A stretch of DNA of 26,279 nt. Source: a virus. The position numbers and the translations under genes are program-made. This document shows, in pieces, positions 20,817 through 26,279 of the stretch. Under the pieces are notes generated by a model. The model ran no database searches. It was not told the DNA's origin and worked only from the letters and a program-made list of their open reading frames with translations. The stretch lies in IMG/VR virus record IMGVR_UViG_3300027971_000195, positions 1 through 26,279 of that record. One strand, 5' to 3'. Numbering within the stretch: the first letter of the stretch is position 1; every line of letters begins with the position of its first letter.

Positions 20817-21818
20817 TTAAGCGATCAAGCAGCCGCTGAATTGCGGGCCGCTAGAGGTGAGGTTGCCAGCCCAACCGATGAGCTTCACGATGGCGTCCTG
20901 GTTGACAGCCTGACGCTCGCCTCCGATTGGTACGAAGTTCCGATCAGCGTGCGGGCGGAAGAAGATGTAGCTCGTGTTGAGGAACCACATGTGGTTCGCC
21001 GTAGCCGCAGCGCCGACACCGCCATCGAGGACGACATCGGACGCCATGCCAGCGCCGTAGTACTTGAGGGACGCGAAACCAGCGCCCTGCTTGCTGTTGC
21101 CGCCATCGGTGATGCGCTGGATCGACTGCAACGACTGCAAGTAGAACTTGTAGTAGTTGTTGTCGGCAACGATCAGGTCCGGCTTGTCAGTGCCACGGAT
21201 AAGCTGAACGGCCAGGGCGTCCATGTACGCCTGGATGTTCGATGCCGTCACCGCAGAACCACCGTCCGTAACGCCCGAGTACTTCACCGAGCGCCAGAAC
21301 GAGAAGTTGGCCCGGTCGATGCCGCCGTAGGTGCCCGAAGAAGGAGCATCAGGGACGGCAGCGGCGAGGCCGGTGATGTTCTTGCCGGAGTTGCCCGTGC
21401 CGTCGAGGTAGATGTCCCCGCCGATGCGGTTCGCCAACTGCGCTTCCGCGACGTTCATACGGCCATCAAGCAGGTCGATGATCGCCTCTTTGCCGCTGTT
21501 CTGGATCATCTCCAGACCAGAGATCGACACCGCCGAGGCGTACTGCGTGATCGGGAACTGAGCCGCCGAAATGGGCGAGTTCTGGCCCACGTTCAGGATT
21601 TCGTAGCCGGAGTACGAGTTGGTGTTGTTGGTGGTCGAGTCGTTGTACATGATCTCCTGCAAGATCACGTTACCGCCCGAGAACGTCTTGACGTTGCCGC
21701 GCTCTTTCAAGCGCCGCAGCAAGGCGTTGTTGTTCGTTACGTTGTCGGCCAGTTCACCACTACGCGACTGAATGTTAGTCGCAATGATGTCACTGATCGA
21801 AGTGTTAGCGAATGCCAT
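20817..21818 (-). CDS. Major capsid protein (333 aa)
   Basis: The gene follows the scaffold gene and has AGGAG 8 nt before the ATG. An N-terminal arm (NIQSRSGELADNVTNNNALL) leads into the HK97-type capsid body: a spine-like YASAVSISGLEMIQNSGKEA, LLDGRMNVAEAQLANRIGGD with YLDGTG, then PDLIVADNNYYKFYLQSLQS and RNFVPIGGERQ near the C-terminus. The length is usual for podovirus capsid proteins without a protease-cleaved delta domain, which agrees with a separate scaffold gene. It forms the icosahedral shell. Confidence 0.9.
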   Translation of the reverse strand: MAFANTSISDIIATNIQSRSGELADNVTNNNALLRRLKERGNVKTFSGGNVILQEIMYNDSTTNNTNSYSGYEILNVGQNSPISAAQFPITQYASAVSISGLEMIQNSGKEAIIDLLDGRMNVAEAQLANRIGGDIYLDGTGNSGKNITGLAAAVPDAPSSGTYGGIDRANFSFWRSVKYSGVTDGGSAVTASNIQAYMDALAVQLIRGTDKPDLIVADNNYYKFYLQSLQSIQRITDGGNSKQGAGFASLKYYGAGMASDVVLDGGVGAAATANHMWFLNTSYIFFRPHADRNFVPIGGERQAVNQDAIVKLIGWAGNLTSSGPQFSGCLIA

Positions 21819-21838
21819 CGCTTAGACTCCTGGTTACA

Positions 21839-22855
21839 TCAGAGGCGCTCCTCAATGTTGTTGAGTTGCTCAGACAACATGGAACGCCTGTCTTGCGCCT
21901 TGGGGGTCGTAGGGGAACCGGGTGTGGCACCGCGAACGCTTACCGCAGCAGCTCGTGCCGATTTAGCAGCCCTGTCGGCTGCTGCCCGCTTCGCCGCGTC
22001 CACTTGGCCTTGTTGGGCCATCTGGGACGAAATGGCCGGATCGAGTCTTATCGCCTTAGTATACGCTTCGTTAAGGTCTTTTGCCAACCCAGAACGTAGC
22101 ATCTGTACCATGACAGGCCGCACCGCCTCGAAATGCTCCTTATCCTGAGCAAACGTGCGGATTTCCGAGGTGATCGTATCGGCCTCGGCTTGCTCCCGCG
22201 CGAGGCGCTGCCCCTCCATTTCGCCGCGCATCTGGAGCATCTGCTGCTGCAAAGCGTGGTAGTTGGGGTCTACAGCGGTCTGCTGCGGAGACGCACCGGC
22301 AAGCGCCTGTAAGTCCACACCGTAGTTCTGAGCGAGGCGGGCGAAGTAGGCCAGTTTGTCCTGACCCTGAGCCGTCCGCATCGTATGGTCGGCTTCCATC
22401 AACCCCTTCACGGCAGTCGGCACATCGATGCCGAGGCCCTGAATGGTTGCTAGGTACGGCTTGGAGACTTCGCTGATCTTGTCTGCCAGTTGCGCCTTGG
22501 TCAGCAGCGGCTCAACTCCGGCGCGCATCTGTTCCTCGCGCTGGAAGGCGTACTCGCGCAAGGCGGGGTCGGCCTTGTTCCAGACCTCGTGGTATTCCTT
22601 CTTCCACGACGCCGGGGGCTTGTGCCACGGCTTTTCTTCAACGGGGGCAGCGCCGATGGGGGCGGCATCCTTCGCCGGTTTGGCGGTCAGGACCGGGCGC
22701 TTTTCAGCAACCTTATCGGCGGCGAACTTGCCAGCCTCATCGCGGGTACGGGCCGGTTTCTCGGGCTCTACGGCCTCGATCTCGGAGAACTGTTGATCGA
22801 GTAGTTCCTTGCGGGTGTCCTGTGGGGCTTCCGGCAGTTCGTTCAAGTCGTCCAT
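21839..22855 (-). CDS. Capsid scaffolding protein (338 aa)
   Basis: Placed directly before the capsid gene, this highly charged, helical protein has the composition of a podovirus scaffold. It has an acidic N-terminus (MDDLNELPEAPQDTRKELLD), a PWHKPPASWKKEYHEVWNK motif frequent in this family, long helices (MLQMRGEMEGQRLAREQAEA), and an Ala/Arg/Lys-rich C-terminal segment that would bind the capsid interior (VDAAKRAAADRAAKSARAAA). It would template procapsid assembly and leave before maturation. The ATG is in a TAATG overlap with the preceding stop. Confidence 0.82.
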   Translation of the reverse strand: MDDLNELPEAPQDTRKELLDQQFSEIEAVEPEKPARTRDEAGKFAADKVAEKRPVLTAKPAKDAAPIGAAPVEEKPWHKPPASWKKEYHEVWNKADPALREYAFQREEQMRAGVEPLLTKAQLADKISEVSKPYLATIQGLGIDVPTAVKGLMEADHTMRTAQGQDKLAYFARLAQNYGVDLQALAGASPQQTAVDPNYHALQQQMLQMRGEMEGQRLAREQAEADTITSEIRTFAQDKEHFEAVRPVMVQMLRSGLAKDLNEAYTKAIRLDPAISSQMAQQGQVDAAKRAAADRAAKSARAAAVSVRGATPGSPTTPKAQDRRSMLSEQLNNIEERL

Positions 22856-23187
22856 TATCTTCCTCGGCTGTGGGCCTGATGGCGGATTTCAGCAAGCAGC
22901 TTGTTAGCTTGCCGGTCGGTCATGTTGTCGAGTTGTTGGTGTAGACGCCGCCGCCGGTAATCGCGGTTTGGCGGTGCGGATTGCGATACGGCGGGGATGT
23001 CGTTCCCCACCTCTACGCAACCGTGGTCCCGCAGAAGGGTGCGGTGTTCGCTGCGGCTGGTGATGATCTTGCCGTTAATCATGTTCCGGTACGGCTTGAT
23101 GTCCGACATGATCTGAGGAGCAAAAACGGGGGATGAATCCACCCCCTTTTCCACCAACTTGCCGTTGCGGTAGACCCAAACGGTCAT
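22855..23187 (-). CDS. Conserved small phage protein between portal and scaffold (110 aa)
   Basis: The opening TVWVYRNGKLVEKG and the core SDIKPYRNMINGKIITSRSE followed by HRTLLRDHGCVEVGND are widely conserved in podoviruses just after the portal gene. The C-terminus is a basic amphipathic helix (DYRRRRLHQQLDNMTDRQAN). The start overlaps the portal stop as ATGA, and its own stop overlaps the scaffold start. Function is unknown; position suggests head assembly. Confidence 0.78.
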   Translation of the reverse strand: MTVWVYRNGKLVEKGVDSSPVFAPQIMSDIKPYRNMINGKIITSRSEHRTLLRDHGCVEVGNDIPAVSQSAPPNRDYRRRRLHQQLDNMTDRQANKLLAEIRHQAHSRGR

Positions 23188-25334
23188 ACGGGCTGCATGA
23201 CCCCAGGCTTGCCATATTCAGCTTGGACAGCCTTTTGCTGCGCGGCCTGTTGAGCCAGCGCCATATCGGCTTGCAACTTGCGTTCGTCCATCGCAATTCG
23301 CGCTTCTAGTTCACGCGCCTGCATCTCCAGCTTCTTCTGCTCAATCATCAGGTCAGCGGCCATTTTCCGTTCCGCCATCGCGGCGTCACGCGCTGCCGAT
23401 TGTTCATCGAGCGCGGATTGAGCCTGAGCCGCCTGAGAATCCAACTGGAGTTTCTGTTGGGCCAACTGTAGGTCGTTCTGCATCTTCTGCTGTGCCATCT
23501 GACCGTCAGTTTGCATCTTCTGCATCTGCATCTGCTGGTCAGCTTGCTGCTTTTGCTGCGCTAGTTGCAACTCGGCCTTTGCCTTCTCCATCGCTGGATC
23601 AGGTGGCGGAGGACCGGGGGGTTGCATGGCCGCTTGCTTAACCTCGTCCAACGCAGCATCCAACGCGCCCTCGACCTGCGCGGCCTCTGGGAACGCGGCA
23701 ACGCCGAACTTGAGCAGTTCGATGAGGATCGGCAGGGCTTTCGGATTCGATTGGACAACCGGGACCGCGTTCTGGAGGAACGTCCCAATCGCCGCGATGA
23801 ACTTCATCCGGTCGTCTTTGAGTTGCGTTTCGTCAATCTGGATCAGACTGTCCGTGGCGACCTCGATACGGAACGCCCGCATGGGATCGTCACTGAGCAA
23901 CGCAAGCGCCTGGGGAACCAACTGCTGGTCAGGCTGCGACAAGGCCCCCGCATCGGCGTACTTCGTCAGTGTCTCTGGCTGGAACTTAGAACAAATGATG
24001 TGGGCCTTGAGCCGCAGCAACCCGCTTGCGAAGTGCGCGACTTCGGTTTGCAGGGCCTTCAAGCGGAGCCCTGCGTACTGGCCCTTGATCTGTTGTGCAG
24101 TCGCGGTTTCCGAGGCTGTGGTCTGACCACGAATGATGTCGGAGATACCAGTGATCTCGTAGACCTGTTGCTTGATTTGGTCGTGGGCCTTATAGGCCTG
24201 AAGCAACGTGTTGGCGATAACATCCAACGGCAGAATGTCGATGCTGCCCTTTAGGCCGCCCTTCTCCGAGAACGACATCCACTTATCGACGGGGATAAGC
24301 GTGTTGTTGTCGCCCTCAGTCAGAAGGCGCTGGAGCGCAGGTACGGACGCATCGTAGACGCCACGAACACGCAGCGCCTTCACCAAGCCATCAATGCGGT
24401 CGGTCAGGATGTCGAGTTCGTTCGCCTGATCCTGGTACAGCAGGAAGTCCGGCACCGGTACAAGGCTATCGCTCGTGGTGGTCGAGTACAACGGTTTCGG
24501 GCAGGGGAAGAACTGTTCCAACTCCAACGGATCATCGCGCTCGTCGATGATGTCGAGGCCGTCCTTCTGGAACCAATAGACCTTGCCGGTTTCCTTGTCC
24601 CACAACTCACAGATGCGAGCGCGAGTAGGGTCGCCTTTTTGCGCTCTGGTTTTGAGCGGATCAGGCCCGCTTTCGAGGGGAATCTTGTCCGCAACCTCTG
24701 TGCCGAAGCGTTCTTCCAGGGCGTCCTTGGTCATGTAGACCCAACGCCAAACGGCGGTCACTTCCTCCCAAGTACGCGCTACCGAATGGCCGAAGTCGTC
24801 CCAATGGACGTAATCGACCGGCGCGCACTCGTACTCAATTTCCTCTTGGACTTGTACGGGTTCGTCAACATCATCAGTGACGGACGTAACCTCTACACCG
24901 TCCTCCGGCTCATCGGCGGGGGCCTGCGGCTTTACATGAGGCTCATACCGCGCCCACGCAGTTCCACGTCCGCCAAGGAAGCGGTCTTGGACCGCAGCGG
25001 ACATGGTGGTGCGATAGTCGGGGTAATGTTCAATCTCGAAATCCAACGCGCGCTCAAGCAGAAGCGAAGCAACGCGAGCGGTTGGATCGTTGTCACGGAA
25101 GCGGCGGGCAACTGATGCCTTCGGTGTCTTGGCGTAAACAGCCGGGATCAACGTCTGGACGTTACTCCAGAGGATGTTGAAGCGGGCCATCTCATTGTTG
25201 GACTGCCCACGGTTGTCGTCACGATACCGCTTGATGATCTTGCGGTTGCGCTCCTCCCACTTCTTGAACTCGGTATCGTAGGCCGAGACAAGATCGAGGT
25301 ACTTCTGGAGCGTATCGGTGACGAGTTCCTTCAT
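23184..25334 (-). CDS. Portal protein, P22 type (716 aa)
   Basis: The length and motifs fit P22-type portals. An N-terminal helical wing (KYLDLVSAYDTEFKKWEERN, then RFNILWSNVQTLIPAVYAKT) is followed by RGTAWARYEPHVKP, WDKETGKVYWFQKDG, and the stem and crown segments. The latter include YEITGISDIIRGQTTASETA and QQIKGQYAGLRLKALQTEVA. From about residue 570 there is a Pro-rich turn and a long Gln/Met/Lys/Ala coiled coil (MQMQKMQTDGQMAQQKMQND), the barrel extension typical of this family. The dodecamer forms the DNA entry channel and the terminase docking site. The start overlaps the preceding gene as ATGA. Confidence 0.94.
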   Translation of the reverse strand: MKELVTDTLQKYLDLVSAYDTEFKKWEERNRKIIKRYRDDNRGQSNNEMARFNILWSNVQTLIPAVYAKTPKASVARRFRDNDPTARVASLLLERALDFEIEHYPDYRTTMSAAVQDRFLGGRGTAWARYEPHVKPQAPADEPEDGVEVTSVTDDVDEPVQVQEEIEYECAPVDYVHWDDFGHSVARTWEEVTAVWRWVYMTKDALEERFGTEVADKIPLESGPDPLKTRAQKGDPTRARICELWDKETGKVYWFQKDGLDIIDERDDPLELEQFFPCPKPLYSTTTSDSLVPVPDFLLYQDQANELDILTDRIDGLVKALRVRGVYDASVPALQRLLTEGDNNTLIPVDKWMSFSEKGGLKGSIDILPLDVIANTLLQAYKAHDQIKQQVYEITGISDIIRGQTTASETATAQQIKGQYAGLRLKALQTEVAHFASGLLRLKAHIICSKFQPETLTKYADAGALSQPDQQLVPQALALLSDDPMRAFRIEVATDSLIQIDETQLKDDRMKFIAAIGTFLQNAVPVVQSNPKALPILIELLKFGVAAFPEAAQVEGALDAALDEVKQAAMQPPGPPPPDPAMEKAKAELQLAQQKQQADQQMQMQKMQTDGQMAQQKMQNDLQLAQQKLQLDSQAAQAQSALDEQSAARDAAMAERKMAADLMIEQKKLEMQARELEARIAMDERKLQADMALAQQAAQQKAVQAEYGKPGVMQPV

Positions 25335-25876
25335 GCTACGCCCTGTCCGCCCGTGTAGTCAGTCAGGTTCAACTTTTTCCTGCGCCCGAAGGAGCCGCCA
25401 GTACCGCCATCGGCAAGCTCCCCCGTCGAGGGGTTCTGCGTGGCATCCGGCTGCCCGCCATTGTTATCCGGCTGCCCGCCGTCAGATGGCTGATTGCCAT
25501 TTTGCATAGCTGGATCAGGCTGAAATGCATCCAACGCACGAGCAAGCAAGGTAGGATTGCCCTTATCGACGGGGAAATCGGTGGGCCCAAAGAAACCTGG
25601 GATATTGACCTTACCGCCCGTCGCATCGCTAAGAGCTTGGCGGCCTAAGTTATATGGGCTGAGGTCGCCGGAAATCGTCATGGCTCCTTTGCCGAGGTCC
25701 TTCATGTTGCCGAGCCAGTCACCCCAATTGTCGAAGTGGGCGGACGCGCCCCCAGCGGGGTCGTCGTACATCGTGGCCCCCGGAACGCCGTAGGCTTTAT
25801 TTTCCCCCGCGTATGCGTCATCCGGGTTAGCGCCACCTGGATTCGATTCGTCTACGGTGTCCCACCAATCGCTCAT
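25331..25876 (-). CDS. Hypothetical head-gene-block protein (181 aa)
   Basis: The protein starts MSDWWDTVDESNPGGANPDD and is acidic, Gly/Asn/Pro-rich and probably largely disordered. A small repeat (GGQPDNNGGQPDA) precedes a basic end (SFGRRKKLNLTDY). Start and stop both overlap neighbours as ATGA. No family is recognised. Its place immediately before the portal gene suggests packaging or head assembly. Confidence 0.65.
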   Translation of the reverse strand: MSDWWDTVDESNPGGANPDDAYAGENKAYGVPGATMYDDPAGGASAHFDNWGDWLGNMKDLGKGAMTISGDLSPYNLGRQALSDATGGKVNIPGFFGPTDFPVDKGNPTLLARALDAFQPDPAMQNGNQPSDGGQPDNNGGQPDATQNPSTGELADGGTGGSFGRRKKLNLTDYTGGQGVA

Positions 25877-26279
25877 AGCCCGCCTACGTTCGGTGGCAAT
25901 CCTTGCTGTTGCTGCTGCGTGTAGACGGACCGGCTTGTGTCTCGGTGAGCGGCCTTATAGTCGTTCCACACATTTGAGAGCAGTTTCTTGAGGTTAGGGG
26001 CGAGTTGCTGGATGGTTGGACTGGTCCAGATTCTGGCAAATACTTGGTCCATATCTCCACCCGTCGCCACAACCTGTTCAGTCAACTTTGCAAACGCAGT
26101 CGATACCGCAGCCGGTGAACTCATCGCAAGGTCGTGGAACTTATCCGCAGCGTCAGCGATAGCGTTAGGATTGCCCTGAATAAGCGCGGGGATTTCGCGA
26201 GCCAGATGCTCGGGGCCGCGAGCATTCTCGTACAGATTGCGATTGTACGCCGCTGCATCTACATCGGCCTGAGGGACAG
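25873..26279 (-). CDS. Hypothetical protein, 5' end outside the window (135 codons visible)
   Basis: The frame stays open to the right edge. The visible part reads QADVDAAAYNRNLYENARGP and continues through EIPALIQGNPNAIADAADKF to the end VYTQQQQQGLPPNVGGL. An internal ATG at 26124 could be a start, but the upstream 51 codons look equally coding, so the true start is probably beyond the edge. The protein is helical with a Gln-rich tail. It does not look like the C-terminus of a terminase large subunit. The stop overlaps the next gene's ATG. Confidence 0.6.
   Translation of the reverse strand, partial: VPQADVDAAAYNRNLYENARGPEHLAREIPALIQGNPNAIADAADKFHDLAMSSPAAVSTAFAKLTEQVVATGGDMDQVFARIWTSPTIQQLAPNLKKLLSNVWNDYKAAHRDTSRSVYTQQQQQGLPPNVGGL

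Noticed and set aside
20841-22148. A 435-codon plus-strand frame opposite the capsid and scaffold genes
   Set aside because: It is the antisense of two confidently identified late genes. High G+C content leaves the opposite frame open, and the product is Arg/Val-rich without domains.
25873-26279. C-terminus of the large terminase subunit
   Set aside because: The visible sequence is helical and Gln-rich, and lacks any nuclease-domain pattern. The terminase is more likely further upstream.

Overview
The window is part of the genome of a tailed phage (or a prophage of one), most likely short-tailed (podovirus type), infecting a G+C-rich Gram-negative bacterium. Coding density is close to complete, genes overlap by ATGA or TAATG junctions, and there is a P22-type portal, scaffold, major capsid, connector, nozzle and ejection-protein set with no tape measure, tail tube or sheath. 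The Gram-negative host is inferred from a 3TM gene-transfer-agent-type holin and a spanin-like membrane protein. No integrase, terminase, primase, tRNA or CRISPR array is seen. The terminase probably lies beyond the right edge and the rest of the polymerase beyond the left edge.

Layout. (1) Positions 1-2557, minus strand, are a replication block: a Cas4/RecB-like exonuclease, an unrecognised 198-residue protein, and the N-terminal 285 residues of a family A DNA polymerase that runs off the window. (2) Positions 2579-2628 hold two divergent promoters that appear to share one -35 site. (3) Positions 2635-7322, plus strand, are an early-type block: VRR-NUC nuclease, SNF2-type helicase, then a chain of small genes (a tiny membrane peptide, a secreted-like peptide, a winged-helix protein, a DUF6378-like protein, and an alanine-rich protein built from a 12-nt repeat). 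(4) Positions 7333-8769, minus strand, are mainly the lysis cassette. (5) Positions 8779-26279, minus strand, are the virion genes. In transcription order they are an unknown, another unknown, portal, small protein, scaffold, major capsid, decoration-like protein, a DUF115-methyltransferase fusion, two head proteins, connector, nozzle, a GNAT acetyltransferase, three internal/ejection proteins and the tail fibre.

How it fits together. The exonuclease, polymerase, VRR-NUC nuclease and SNF2 helicase are the core of a known phage replication cassette, split here over two divergent transcripts driven from one control point. The late genes form one long co-directional run whose promoter is not in the window. 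The most unusual elements are the DUF115-methyltransferase fusion between head genes, the 12-nt repeat gene whose copies differ almost only at amino-acid-changing positions, and the compact bidirectional promoter with a possibly leaderless nuclease mRNA.
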